This document shows positions 7,786 through 16,526 of a stretch of 64,000 bases of DNA, in pieces. Made by a program: the position numbers and the translations under genes. Source of the DNA: Deltaproteobacteria bacterium (GTDB lineage: Bacteria > Desulfobacterota_D > UBA1144 > Nemesobacterales > UBA2774); NCBI GenBank assembly GCA_029262275.1, contig JAJCZS010000011.1, forward strand, positions 1-64,000, written 5' to 3'. The notes under the pieces are model-generated. The model searched no databases. It had not been told where the DNA came from and worked only from the letters and a program-made list of their open reading frames with translations. Numbering within the stretch: the stretch's first letter is position 1; every line of letters begins with the position of its first letter.

Positions 7786-7995
7786 ATGGCAGAAAGATTT
7801 AGACCGAACTTAATACATATTTATCTTCACCCTGAGGAAGATGAATTCATTCGTGAGTATGCTGCTAGGAACTTTTTATCTGTAGCTGAGCTTATACGTG
7901 GCTGGATACATGAAACAATGAAAAAAGAAGGTTATGAGATAAAAGAGCCGTCATTACCTAAATCTAGAAAAAGGAGGTCAAAGAAAGATGGGTAG
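7786..7995 (+). CDS. Ribbon-helix-helix-like small DNA-binding protein
   Basis: The 69-residue protein begins with a short basic beta-strand (RPNLIHIYL) followed by two helices (PEEDEFIREYAA and SVAELIRGWIHETMKK). This is the layout of ribbon-helix-helix/CopG-type proteins. The C-terminus is basic (KSRKRRSKK). There is no Shine-Dalgarno, and the ATG lies right after the operator palindrome, so a leaderless transcript is possible. The gene overlaps the integrase start by 8 bases and carries the integrase AAGGAGGT, so the pair is one transcription and translation unit. It is probably an integrase regulator or directionality factor. Confidence 0.65.
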   Translation: MAERFRPNLIHIYLHPEEDEFIREYAARNFLSVAELIRGWIHETMKKEGYEIKEPSLPKSRKRRSKKDG

Positions 7996-9046
7996 CGTTT
8001 TCAAGAGAGGTGATAATTGGGTCATTGAATACAGGAAGCCGAATGGCAGACTTAGACGGGAATCCATAGGTAGAGTAGGAGTTGCAACTAAATTAATGGC
8101 TAAGGAGGTTTTACGCCAACGAGAGCAGCAAATAAAGCTAGGACAATATGAAATGCTTGAAGCAGATATTCCTACGATAGCACAGTTTAAAGAAGAATAT
8201 ATAAGACACATAAGGGATGTTAAACAAAATAGGTCCTGGGAATTAGCAATAACTCAATTAAAGCGTTTAGAGATGTTTTTTGATGGAAGAATACTATCCA
8301 ATATAAGTTCTAGTGATATTGATGATTATAAGCTCTTTCGGCTAAAAGAAGTTAAGCCAGCAACTGTGAACAGAGAACTCGCATGCCTAAGTCATTTGTT
8401 TAATCTTGCTAAAAGACAAAAAAGGTTCTTTGGAGAAAACCCGGTATCTATATCAAAATTACTACCGGAGCATAATCAAGTTGAACGGATACTTAGCAAA
8501 GATGAGGAAGACAGACTCTTAGAATCAAGCTCCCCTGCTCTAAAAGCAATTTTGTTATGTGCACTTCATACAGGAATGAGAAAAAACGAGATACTAAGCC
8601 TTAAATGGGATAATGTGGATCTAGATAAAAAGTTAATCACTCTTGAGCACACTAATACAAAAAGTAAAAAGACAAGACGTATCCCGATCAACTCTATACT
8701 TAGAACGATACTACTAGAACAGAAGCTCAAGGTAGGTAGTTCTGACTATGTTTTCTTAAGCACAAAAGGTTCTCCATACAAAAGGCATGATTCATTAAAG
8801 CAATCATTTACTGGAGCATGCAAGAGAGCAAATATCCAAGGGCTCAGGTTTCATGACCTTCGTCATACGGCTGCAACTAGGATGATTGAATCAGGGGCAT
8901 CAATTGTAGCAGTATCTAGAATATTAGGACACGCAGATCTAAAGACGACCATGCGATATGCACACCCAGACGATTCACTTAAAGATGCAGTAGAGTTGCT
9001 TACCAGTTTACCTAGCTCAACTGAATCATCTCAAAATACATATTAA
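7988..9046 (+). CDS. Tyrosine-family site-specific integrase
   Basis: The 352-residue recombinase catalyses integration and excision of the element. The N-terminal beta-rich arm-binding segment (residues 1-55) and SAM-like core-binding domain (65-145) are followed by the catalytic domain. Visible catalytic residues are R198 (ALHTGMRKNE), H289 and R292 (FHDLRHTAA), H315 (ILGHADLKTT) and Y324 (MRYAHPD). The length and order are complete. It reads toward the tRNA-Ala 3' end 1.35 kb away, with one oppositely oriented cargo gene between. Translation is coupled to the upstream RHH-like gene. Confidence 0.9.
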   Translation: MGSVFKRGDNWVIEYRKPNGRLRRESIGRVGVATKLMAKEVLRQREQQIKLGQYEMLEADIPTIAQFKEEYIRHIRDVKQNRSWELAITQLKRLEMFFDGRILSNISSSDIDDYKLFRLKEVKPATVNRELACLSHLFNLAKRQKRFFGENPVSISKLLPEHNQVERILSKDEEDRLLESSSPALKAILLCALHTGMRKNEILSLKWDNVDLDKKLITLEHTNTKSKKTRRIPINSILRTILLEQKLKVGSSDYVFLSTKGSPYKRHDSLKQSFTGACKRANIQGLRFHDLRHTAATRMIESGASIVAVSRILGHADLKTTMRYAHPDDSLKDAVELLTSLPSSTESSQNTY

Positions 9047-9090
9047 ATATCTGATTGCTAGTTATTAGAGTTATTTAGATTATGTGAATG

Positions 9091-10227
9091 TTACTTTTTT
9101 ATTGCAGGAGCCCAATTAAACATTAAGTCCGTATGAAAATCGTTAGGATTCAACCCTTCAAAATTACTAGCAACATCTTGTGAATTTGAACCGATTCTTA
9201 TAAACAAAGATGTTCCATCGGTGAAATGGAAGTTAAGACCTTCACTTTCATGGCTATTTGGATAGGATTTCTGTTTACCAAAGTCTATACTTTCTATAGT
9301 CTTCCCATTAGCTTGATTTAAGACATCAGACAATTCCTTCATATAACTTTTTTCTTCTAACTCTGAAACATAACTTTCCACTTCCAACCTCCTCAAACAT
9401 GCATCAGCGTTAACAGAAAACACATCTTCTAACCATGCTCTAAACTCCTTAAGTGCCTCTCCTACCTCTTTCAAGTCATTGTCAAAAGCACTAAAAGCTT
9501 CGAATGGTTCGGATTTCTTTTCAGAAACTCCATGTATTTTCGCTCTATCTTCTGAGCAATTCTTCAATGGTTTATGTATAAGATTTACTTTCTCTTCGTC
9601 ATTCAATATTTGTTTAATGCTATTTAATTTCTTTGATGAACAGTCTAATGGAATATTCACATGAGAAGCTATGCTTTCAATTGTTATTTTATCCATCATA
9701 TCATTGACTAGATTATTAAGTTCTGTGATTGAATCTATATAAGATTTATAATTTTCGGCTTTCGGATAATGTAATAAAGGATTCTTTTCCACCTTAAACA
9801 GTTTTCTTTCACAACATGATTCTGTTATAGCGTTTATTAAGGCGACTTCTCTATATAGAATTGTTTTTGGTCTAGTTGGGGTTACCGGAAAGAAACCACC
9901 TGGTGATAAATATGTTCCGAGCCAATCCTCAAATAGTTCATCTTCTTGTATAAAATGTGGTTCTTCTAGGTGAAAGCCAGACCATATTCTAGCTTCAGTT
10001 TGCGTTAATTTACCTAAGTCTGGAATCCAACCAGCAACAGCTATATTACCATCTTCCATTTTTCTAAAACCATATCTGATCTGATACCAATCATCATCAC
10101 CGTTATTATAGATAAAACCTCCATAATTCTCCTCATGAATCTCGTAGACATCAGGTTTATCTTTATAACGTGCTAAGACATCTCTATCGAAGTATGCTAG
10201 GAACGCTTCATATTTTTTATCAGCCAT
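9091..10227 (-). CDS. Unknown cargo protein between integrase and tRNA
   Basis: I do not recognise this 378-residue cytoplasmic protein. It appears to have three parts. Residues 1-120 hold an aromatic, acidic N-terminal domain (EAFLAYFDRDVLARYKDKPD, then FGYR-like RYGFRKMEDG and IWSGFHLEEPHFI). Residues about 130-290 form a helical middle. Residues about 305-378 form a compact beta-rich C-terminal domain (KTIESIDFGKQKSYPNSHES and FTDGTSLFIRIGSN). A TATAAT on the minus strand at 10260-10265 could drive it alone. Its place between the integrase and the attachment-site tRNA, on its own strand, is where mobile elements often carry accessory or defence genes. Any defence role is inference. Confidence 0.7.
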   Translation of the reverse strand: MADKKYEAFLAYFDRDVLARYKDKPDVYEIHEENYGGFIYNNGDDDWYQIRYGFRKMEDGNIAVAGWIPDLGKLTQTEARIWSGFHLEEPHFIQEDELFEDWLGTYLSPGGFFPVTPTRPKTILYREVALINAITESCCERKLFKVEKNPLLHYPKAENYKSYIDSITELNNLVNDMMDKITIESIASHVNIPLDCSSKKLNSIKQILNDEEKVNLIHKPLKNCSEDRAKIHGVSEKKSEPFEAFSAFDNDLKEVGEALKEFRAWLEDVFSVNADACLRRLEVESYVSELEEKSYMKELSDVLNQANGKTIESIDFGKQKSYPNSHESEGLNFHFTDGTSLFIRIGSNSQDVASNFEGLNPNDFHTDLMFNWAPAIKK

Positions 10228-10397
10228 GTTTATTCTTGAACATAAAATATTCTTTAAAGATTATACTATACAATTATGGTCTCAGTATTTGAAAGACCCT
10301 CTATAGATATTTGCTATATTCCGGATCATTTACTGACATATCCACTGACTTGGCTGGTTTGGAAAATTAAGAGGATGTTGTAAGTCCTTGAAATCAT

Positions 10398-10473
10398 TGG
10401 TGGAGCCGATCGGGATCGAACCGACGACCTCATGAATGCCATTCATGCGCTCTCCCAGCTGAGCTACGGCCCC
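10398..10473 (-). tRNA. tRNA-Ala (anticodon GGC)
   Basis: On the minus strand the gene folds as a normal cloverleaf. The 7-bp acceptor is GGGGCCG/CGGCUCC and the D arm is GCUC...GAGC. The anticodon stem CAUGA/UCAUG encloses loop AUGGCAU, so the anticodon is GGC. The T arm is GUCGG UUCGAUC CCGAU, and CCA is encoded. Its 3' end faces the integrase and is the probable attachment site of the element. No second copy of the 3' end was found in the window. Confidence 0.93.
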
Positions 10474-10582
10474 ACGGAATGCGTATAATTTAAGTCCGGT
10501 TTTATTCAAAGTCAAATAAAATAATGTATAATTCCTAATTCTAAACTTTTCGGATAATACCTTGTTAAATAAGGAGATTTAT

Positions 10583-11884
10583 ATGAGTGTAGTTAACATA
10601 GGACTGATCGGCGCAGGAACTGTAGGATGCGGTGTTATAAAAGTCCTTAATCAAAACAGCGAGATAATAGAAAACAGAACCGGCATAAAACTTAATCTAA
10701 AAACAATTGCTGACAATGATCCTCTGAGAAAAAGACCAATAAGGCTTCCAAAGAAGAAGCTGACCAAAAACGCCCAGGATTTAATAAATGATGAGTCTAT
10801 AGACATAGTAGTTGAGCTCGTTGGGGGCACAGGTATAGCAAAAGATTTTGTTATGGAATCTATTAAAAATGGAAAACACGTAGTTACAGCAAATAAGGCT
10901 CTTTTGGCTCATCATGGTAAAACCATTTTCAGCGAAGCTGCAAAAAAAGGGGTTGAAATTGGTTTTGAAGCCAGTGTTGGGGGCGGCATACCCATAATCA
11001 AATCCACCCAGGAAAGTTTTGCTGCAAACAATATACTATCAATCAGAGGCATAATGAATGGAACCTCAAACTACATTCTATCAACGATGACAGAGCATGG
11101 GTATGAGTTCGACGATGTATTGAAAGAGGCCCAGGAAAAAGGATATGCCGAGGCTGATCCGTCATTTGATATAGATGGGGTGGATGCAGCTCATAAGCTC
11201 TCAATTCTTATCATGCTATCTTTTGGAACTTTTTTGAACTTCGACAAAATTCATGTAGAAGGTATAAGAAATATAAGCTCACTCGACATAGCCTACGCCG
11301 ACGAGCTTGGGTATAAAATCAAGCTCCTGGCAATAGCTAAATCCAAAGAGGCGGGACTCGAGGCAGGTGTGTACCCCACTCTTGTTAAAAAAGGGACTCA
11401 GCTGGCTGATGTATCCGGAGCATTTAACGCAATCTATGTAGTTGGAGACGCCGTTGGACCTACTATGCTCTACGGTATGGGAGCTGGCATGATGCCAACT
11501 GCAAGCGCTGTTGTAAGCGATATAATCGGGGTAGCAAAACATCTGAGTTTGGGCAATACTCACCCTACAACACCTCGTCCATACGGTAGTAAAGGAAGTT
11601 CTTCCCTCATAAACATGAGAGAAACAAGCACTAAATACTATCTAAGATTTCAGGCTGCTGATATACCAGGGATATTGGGCAATATTACGAGCTGCCTAGG
11701 CAAAAACAACATAAGTATAGAATCCGTAATCCAAAAAAGCAGACACTTGGGCGGCGGTGACGTACCTATTGTTATCATGACGCACGAAGCTCGGGAAGAA
11801 GATCTTCTATTAGCTCTTAAACAAATCGGAAGATTCAAAGCAATAACTGGAAAGACAAGCTTTATTAGAATAGAAGAGCTCTAG
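10583..11884 (+). CDS. hom: Homoserine dehydrogenase
   Basis: The 433-residue enzyme catalyses NAD(P)H-dependent reduction of aspartate semialdehyde to homoserine, the branch point to threonine and methionine. An N-terminal Rossmann motif (IGLIGAGTVGCG), the catalytic domain (MNGTSNYILSTM, then EAQEKGYAEADPSFDIDGVDAAHK) and a C-terminal ACT domain (about residues 355-433, YLRFQAADIPGILG) are present. The length matches the monofunctional family. The ATG at 10583 follows AAGGAG at 10571-10576; an upstream TTG at 10562 is rejected. A TATAAT at 10527-10532 is a candidate -10. The stop directly abuts the ntrB-like gene, suggesting one operon hom-ntrB-ntrC. Confidence 0.93.
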   Translation: MSVVNIGLIGAGTVGCGVIKVLNQNSEIIENRTGIKLNLKTIADNDPLRKRPIRLPKKKLTKNAQDLINDESIDIVVELVGGTGIAKDFVMESIKNGKHVVTANKALLAHHGKTIFSEAAKKGVEIGFEASVGGGIPIIKSTQESFAANNILSIRGIMNGTSNYILSTMTEHGYEFDDVLKEAQEKGYAEADPSFDIDGVDAAHKLSILIMLSFGTFLNFDKIHVEGIRNISSLDIAYADELGYKIKLLAIAKSKEAGLEAGVYPTLVKKGTQLADVSGAFNAIYVVGDAVGPTMLYGMGAGMMPTASAVVSDIIGVAKHLSLGNTHPTTPRPYGSKGSSSLINMRETSTKYYLRFQAADIPGILGNITSCLGKNNISIESVIQKSRHLGGGDVPIVIMTHEAREEDLLLALKQIGRFKAITGKTSFIRIEEL

Positions 11885-11893
11885 GTGGCTTTA

Positions 11894-12970
11894 ATGACAC
11901 AGAAGTCTAGTGGGAAAAAGAAGGTTGATTACAAAGAAATATTTGATGCGTTCCCTGAGAGTATTATCATTCTAGATAATGATTTTTCAGTATTAGATAT
12001 GAACGATAATGCTGAAACCACTTTTAGAATTTCCAGAAAAAAAACCCAAGGAAAAAGCTCCCGTAAATTCATGCCATTAGAGCTTGAAGAACTTGCTAAA
12101 AGAGCTCTCCTAGAGGAAAGAACAATATTTGGAGATGAAATTAATCCTACTCTAAGAGGCGGGGACAAAATTTCAGTTCAAGCCATAGCATCACCTCTAT
12201 TTAGCGATAAAGGAAATATCAATGGAGTCATAATGCAGATTAAGGATATTGCTGCGGCGAAATTCCTTAGTCGAAAGAGCATTCAAGAAATATCGACCTC
12301 TAGATTTGAAACCCTAATGCTAGGACTTGCCCACGAACTAAAGAACCCGCTTAGCGGGATAAGAGGGGCTGCTCAATTACTAGCGGATGAAAACGAGAAT
12401 AAAGAAACCATAAAGTGCGCTGAAATCATCATAAAGGAAGCTGATAGACTTAAATCATTACTGGATTCTTTAAAGCAATTAGAGCCTTTTGCTAAAGAGG
12501 TTATGGAACCAGTAGATATCCACGATATTTTAATGGAAATTGTGTATCTTGAGGCTCTATCAGACAAACATGAAAATATTCGATATAAGCAAAATTATGA
12601 CATTACACTCCCCCCCCTTCAGTGTGATAGAAATTCCATTAAACAAGTCTTTTTAAATTTGATTAAAAATGCTTCACAGGCAACTCAGGGTGAGGGGCAG
12701 ATTGAAGTTTCTACAAGATGGATTACGGAGCACAAGCTTAAGGACCAAAAAGCAATTTCCGTGGATATTAAGGACAATGGGGACGGAATTCCTGCAGATT
12801 CCCTAGAAAAAATCTTTAGCCCCTTTTATACTACTAGAAAAGAGGGCTCCGGCTTGGGCCTATTTCTCGCATATCAAATAATAGCAAAACATGGAGGAGC
12901 AATACTCGTCGAGAGTGAATTAGGAAAAGGAACTGTTTTTCAAGTATATTTGCCAGTTACTACGAAATAG
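11894..12970 (+). CDS. ntrB: NtrB-type sensor histidine kinase
   Basis: This soluble two-component kinase has about 358 residues. An N-terminal PAS domain covers about residues 15-120. The HisKA dimerisation domain has the phosphorylated His in LAHELKNPLSGIRG (about residue 147). The HATPase_c domain has the N box (NLIKNASQAT), G1 (DNGDGIP) and G2 (EGSGLGLFLA). The absence of membrane segments and the PAS-HisKA-HATPase order match NtrB/GlnL, and the next gene is its NtrC-type partner. The ATG at 11894 is preferred, with AGGTGG 6 bases upstream; a GTG at 11885 abutting the hom stop is possible. It probably adjusts nitrogen-related transcription through sigma-54, though the signal cannot be read from sequence. 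Confidence 0.85.
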   Translation: MTQKSSGKKKVDYKEIFDAFPESIIILDNDFSVLDMNDNAETTFRISRKKTQGKSSRKFMPLELEELAKRALLEERTIFGDEINPTLRGGDKISVQAIASPLFSDKGNINGVIMQIKDIAAAKFLSRKSIQEISTSRFETLMLGLAHELKNPLSGIRGAAQLLADENENKETIKCAEIIIKEADRLKSLLDSLKQLEPFAKEVMEPVDIHDILMEIVYLEALSDKHENIRYKQNYDITLPPLQCDRNSIKQVFLNLIKNASQATQGEGQIEVSTRWITEHKLKDQKAISVDIKDNGDGIPADSLEKIFSPFYTTRKEGSGLGLFLAYQIIAKHGGAILVESELGKGTVFQVYLPVTTK

Positions 12971-13000
12971 CAGACCTAAATAAGTTTCTAAAAGGACATC

Positions 13001-14440
13001 ATGAAAAAAAGAATATTAGTTATAGACGATGAAGAAAGCATTAGATGGGTTCTAGGAAAATGCCTTGAGAAAGAGGGTTATACCGTTGAGTATGGTGAAG
13101 ACGGTACTCAAGGAATTGACAAGGCTAAATCCGGCAACTTCTCATCAATCATACTCGATATCACAATGCCTGACATGACCGGGTTTGATGTGCTTGCTGA
13201 AATCAGATCAGAGGGCATAGATTCACCCGTAATAATTATCACAGCTCAAAACACAGTTAAAAATGCAATAGAAGCTATGAAACAAGGTGCCTACGACTAC
13301 ATAGCAAAACCCTTTGACCTTGATGAAGTAAAGATTACTGTAGCAAGAGCAATAGAGAGCTATGAGAACTCTAAAAAACTGGACATCCTGCTGGATGAAA
13401 ACAATGAAGTTGAAACACTCCAAGATATAGTAGGGCAGTCACAAGCAATGCTGAACATCTACAAGATGATAGGACGAGTGGCTGAAAGGGACATAACAGT
13501 TTTGGTAAATGGAGAAAGTGGAACAGGAAAAGAATTGGTAGCTAGAGCAATTCATTCAAATAGTACGAGAAGAGACAAGAAGCTAGTTGCTGTAAATATC
13601 GCAGCTATCCCTAAAGATCTACTTGAAAGTGAGTTGTTTGGTTATCAAAAAGGGGCTTTTACTGGAGCCTCAATATCAAGACAGGGCCGTTTTGAAGAAG
13701 CTGACGGAGGAACACTTCATTTAGATGAAATTGGAGATATGCCTCATGAGCTTCAGACCAAACTGCTCCGTATTTTAGAAGAGAAGAAACTCTACCGCCT
13801 GGGAAGTGAAAAACCCTCACCTATAGATGTGAGAATAGTGGCTTCTACAAATAAAAACCTGGAGAAAGAAGTTGAAGAAGGTAATTTCAGAGAAGATTTA
13901 TACTATAGACTAAATGCCATTACTATAAAAATACCACCCCTAAGAAATAGGACAGAAGATGTCATTCCACTAACCGAGCATTTCTTAAGCAAATATGGGC
14001 AAGAACTAGGAGTAGGGACAAGAACGCTTTCAGATGAGGCCAAAGAAACCATTGCAAGCTACAGCTGGCCTGGCAATGTAAGGGAGTTAGAAAATATCAT
14101 CAAACGTCTTTTAGTGCTTTCTTCTGACACTATGATTACAAAGGAAACTCTAATAGACGCAGCTCCTCATCTAGAGGGCAAATTAAGAAGAGACCGGGAA
14201 TCTTTGGAGAATCTAATTCGAGACGAACTTAACTTTTTGCTCGATTCTAAAGACGGGCAATCTTCAGAGAAAGTTTATGAAACTATAATTAAAAAGGTTG
14301 AAAAACCGCTAATCGAACTAGTTCTTGATATAACCAAAGGAAACAAAAAGAAAGCAGCTTCAATTTTAGGAATAAACAGAAACACTCTTTCTAAAAAGAT
14401 GGAAGAATTAGAATTTCAAGAAAAAGATAACGAAGAGTAG
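13001..14440 (+). CDS. ntrC: NtrC-type sigma-54-dependent response regulator
   Basis: The 479-residue protein has three domains. The receiver domain holds phospho-acceptor D53 (IILDITMPD). The AAA+ sigma-54 activation domain has Walker A GESGTGKE, the GAFTGA loop that contacts sigma-54, and the DEIGDMP Walker B. The C-terminal Fis-type HTH reads NKKKAASILGINRNTLSKK. It activates sigma-54 promoters when phosphorylated by the upstream kinase. AAAGGA precedes the ATG, 30 bases after the kinase stop. The extended acidic segment between ATPase and HTH is usual for NtrC. Convergent with rnc, 12 bases apart. Confidence 0.9.
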   Translation: MKKRILVIDDEESIRWVLGKCLEKEGYTVEYGEDGTQGIDKAKSGNFSSIILDITMPDMTGFDVLAEIRSEGIDSPVIIITAQNTVKNAIEAMKQGAYDYIAKPFDLDEVKITVARAIESYENSKKLDILLDENNEVETLQDIVGQSQAMLNIYKMIGRVAERDITVLVNGESGTGKELVARAIHSNSTRRDKKLVAVNIAAIPKDLLESELFGYQKGAFTGASISRQGRFEEADGGTLHLDEIGDMPHELQTKLLRILEEKKLYRLGSEKPSPIDVRIVASTNKNLEKEVEEGNFREDLYYRLNAITIKIPPLRNRTEDVIPLTEHFLSKYGQELGVGTRTLSDEAKETIASYSWPGNVRELENIIKRLLVLSSDTMITKETLIDAAPHLEGKLRRDRESLENLIRDELNFLLDSKDGQSSEKVYETIIKKVEKPLIELVLDITKGNKKKAASILGINRNTLSKKMEELEFQEKDNEE

Positions 14441-14452
14441 AGCACAAACTAT

Positions 14453-15124
14453 CTAGAGTTTATTTAGTTTTTCCATACTCTCAAGACCGTGTTTAGCAGC
14501 TTCTTGTTCAGCTTGTTTTTTGTTCCTTCCCATTCCCTTACCAAAAGACTTTCTTCCAAGCTTAACTTCAATATGGAAACTCTTATCATGAGGAGGTCCT
14601 TCTTCGAGAACTACTTTATATTTAGGAACCTTCTTATACTTCCTCTGCGCAACTTCCTGAAGTTTAGTTTTGTAGTCCTTAAATATTTCTTCATCGCCGT
14701 TTAGGCAGTTCTTAAGAAGTTTGGTAATAATCCTATAGACTTTCCTATATCCTCCGTCTATAAAAATAGCACCTATCACAGCTTCAAATGTGCCTGACAG
14801 ATTAGATTCCCGCTCCCTACCCCCTGTATTTTCCTCACCCTTTCCAAGCAACACTTGTTTATCTATTCTGAGCTCGAGGGCAAAGTGGGCGAAGTTCATC
14901 CTGCTTACAATAGAACTCCTCATCTTTGATAGTCTGCCTTCAGAAGCATCTGGGTAACGTTTATATAAAACGTCGGCAACAACGAAGCCTAATACGGCGT
15001 CTCCAAGGAACTCAAGCCTCTCGTTACTCTCTACAGAAGTTTCGTTTGCATAGGAACTATGAGTAAGTGCAGTTTTAAGGAGCTCTAGATCCTTAAATTT
15101 ATAATCGAGCTTTTTTTCAATCAT
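14453..15124 (-). CDS. rnc: Ribonuclease III
   Basis: The 223-residue endonuclease processes double-stranded RNA, including rRNA precursors. The catalytic signature ERLEFLGDAVLG lies near residues 38-49, and the second acidic site near GTFEAVIGAIFIDGG. The double-strand RNA-binding domain covers about residues 150-220 (DYKTKLQEVAQRKYKKVPKY, then KKQAEQEAAKHGLESM). Length and domain order are standard. The gene stands alone on the minus strand, convergent with ntrC. Confidence 0.93.
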   Translation of the reverse strand: MIEKKLDYKFKDLELLKTALTHSSYANETSVESNERLEFLGDAVLGFVVADVLYKRYPDASEGRLSKMRSSIVSRMNFAHFALELRIDKQVLLGKGEENTGGRERESNLSGTFEAVIGAIFIDGGYRKVYRIITKLLKNCLNGDEEIFKDYKTKLQEVAQRKYKKVPKYKVVLEEGPPHDKSFHIEVKLGRKSFGKGMGRNKKQAEQEAAKHGLESMEKLNKL

Positions 15125-15271
15125 TGACTTAAAAAACTATCATTAAGCGAAATGAAAATCAATAATTGGCATGAACTTTAAATCTTATGTGTCCATATAA
15201 TCGTAATAGATATGTAGTGCTTATAGTCAAGGTAGATATTAAGGATTTATGAAAGAAAGCACTAGATTGTT

Positions 15272-15280
15272 TGGTATAAT
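15272..15280 (+). promoter_or_regulatory. Extended -10 promoter of the SIMPL gene
   Basis: TGGTATAAT (TGN plus a perfect TATAAT at 15275-15280) lies 43 bases before the ATG, with no clear -35 box. A TGAGGTG Shine-Dalgarno follows in the leader. Confidence 0.5.
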
Positions 15281-15323
15281 ATGAATTAACCGCCAAACAA
15301 AAAAATACTATATGAGGTGAAAA

Positions 15324-16046
15324 ATGCTCAGCAGAAAATTAATTGCAATAACAGCAGGCTTTGTTTTCGTATTTCTATTAGCAAATTGTTCTAGCGCTCA
15401 GGATAATAACCAAGATAGACAGACGATGACCATAAACGGAAATGGAGAAGTCTTTATTAATCCCGATGTAGCAAGCATAAGTTTCTCTGTGCAGACTATG
15501 GCCAAAACAGCATCTGCAGCAGTAAGAGAAAATGCGGAGAAAACAAGCAAAGTATTAGCAGCCCTCAAATCTAAAATAGGTAAGGATGACAAATTATCTA
15601 CATCATCTTACAACCTCTCACCTGTCCACGAGTACAATAATCAAACTAAAAAATCTGAATTTATGGGCTATAGAGCAACAAATACGGTGACGGTAAGAAC
15701 TTACAACCTAGAGAATATTGGATCTCTTATTGATTCCGCATCAGAAGCAGGCTCAAACAATATTCAGGGTTTGTCTTTCGACACCACAAAAAGAGATGAG
15801 TATAGAAGAGAGGCAATGATTAAAGCCGTGAGTGATGCGAAGGCTACAGCTGATACAGTTGCAAATGCCGCCGGTGTTAAGGTCACAACAATTTACCAAA
15901 TATCTCCTTCGTACAACTACCCAGCTCCAGTATATAGGGATTTCTCAAGAGGTAAGGCTTCATTTGCTGAGGCAGCCGCAACTCCTATAGAAGCAGGGGA
16001 GATTTCAGTAAAAGCTACTGTTAACATGGTATTTGGAATAGAATAG
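15324..16046 (+). CDS. SIMPL-domain (DUF541) exported protein, probable lipoprotein
   Basis: The 240-residue protein has an N-terminal signal peptide ending LLANC, a plausible though imperfect lipobox, so it is likely a periplasmic lipoprotein. From about residue 33 it shows the SIMPL/DUF541 pattern: MTINGNGEVFINPDVASISFSV near the start, YRATNTVTVRTYNLENIG in the middle, and AEAAATPIEAGEISVKATV at the end. Family members are linked to envelope or oxidative stress, but the biochemical activity is unknown. It follows TGAGGTGAAAA and an extended -10 box. Confidence 0.85.
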   Translation: MLSRKLIAITAGFVFVFLLANCSSAQDNNQDRQTMTINGNGEVFINPDVASISFSVQTMAKTASAAVRENAEKTSKVLAALKSKIGKDDKLSTSSYNLSPVHEYNNQTKKSEFMGYRATNTVTVRTYNLENIGSLIDSASEAGSNNIQGLSFDTTKRDEYRREAMIKAVSDAKATADTVANAAGVKVTTIYQISPSYNYPAPVYRDFSRGKASFAEAAATPIEAGEISVKATVNMVFGIE

Positions 16047-16050
16047 GGAT

Positions 16051-16392
16051 TTACTCTGAAGATGAACATTCTTCACACGCACATAGGCCTCGCAGAAACT
16101 CAAATGTGTATATCCCCGTGTCGTGCTTATCGTTCCAATGGAATTTGTAGGCATAGTGCCCAATAGGCTCTATCTCGATTGGTTTTAATTTTGCTGATTT
16201 GACCTGGAGAGGAATCGTTTTCTTTAACGGCAGCTTGCCATCCTTACTGGTGCTTCTGAGCTGCCTGCAAGTTGCACACGGGCACTCTTGTCTTAAATCG
16301 TCATATAAGTAAAGACTTTCGTGGCCATCTTCCCAGACGATCATGATTGTAGTATCGCTGAATTCTATTATCTCTTTGGGCTTGCTGTTCAA
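16051..16392 (-). CDS. DUF971-domain protein
   Basis: The 113-residue cytoplasmic protein has the DUF971 layout: VWEDGHESLYLYDDLRQECPCATCR near residues 20-42 and a closing GIYTFEFLRGLCACEEC. Four cysteines lie in CPCATC and two in CACEEC; they could bind metal. The domain occurs alone or fused to Mrp/ApbC-type iron-sulphur scaffold proteins and resembles the N-terminal part of gamma-butyrobetaine hydroxylases. A link to iron-sulphur assembly is family knowledge, not shown here. It ends four bases from the convergent SIMPL gene. Confidence 0.8.
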   Translation of the reverse strand: MNSKPKEIIEFSDTTIMIVWEDGHESLYLYDDLRQECPCATCRQLRSTSKDGKLPLKKTIPLQVKSAKLKPIEIEPIGHYAYKFHWNDKHDTGIYTFEFLRGLCACEECSSSE

Positions 16393-16488
16393 GATTCTTA
16401 TCCTTTGGAATTTTTTTATAGTTTACCCAAATCTAATAGGACTGGAATTATATATACTAAATTGAGCCGGATTGAGAGTTTTTTATCG

Positions 16489-16517
16489 TTGCGGGATTGC
16501 AGGGAAAACTGTATAAT
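16489..16517 (+). promoter_or_regulatory. Promoter of the sirtuin-like gene
   Basis: TTGCGG at 16489-16494 and a perfect TATAAT at 16512-16517 are 17 bases apart. The ATG at 16527 starts only 9 bases after the -10 box, so the transcript would be leaderless or nearly so; no Shine-Dalgarno is present. Confidence 0.6.
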
Positions 16518-16526
16518 CCATATCTA

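Larger units (their letters stand above)
2379..10400. mobile_element. tRNA-Ala-associated integrative element
   Basis: A tyrosine integrase, an AlpA-like regulator, a TOPRIM primase/helicase, an Xre repressor and genes of unknown function are packed together. They end at the 3' end of a tRNA-Ala(GGC) gene, the usual attachment site for such elements. The content resembles replication and regulation modules of phage satellites or plasmid-like islands; no capsid, tail or conjugation genes are seen. The right edge is taken as the tRNA 3' end near 10398. The left edge is not defined: no copy of the tRNA 3' end was found to the left, so the element may begin outside the window and include the IS region. 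Confidence 0.6.
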
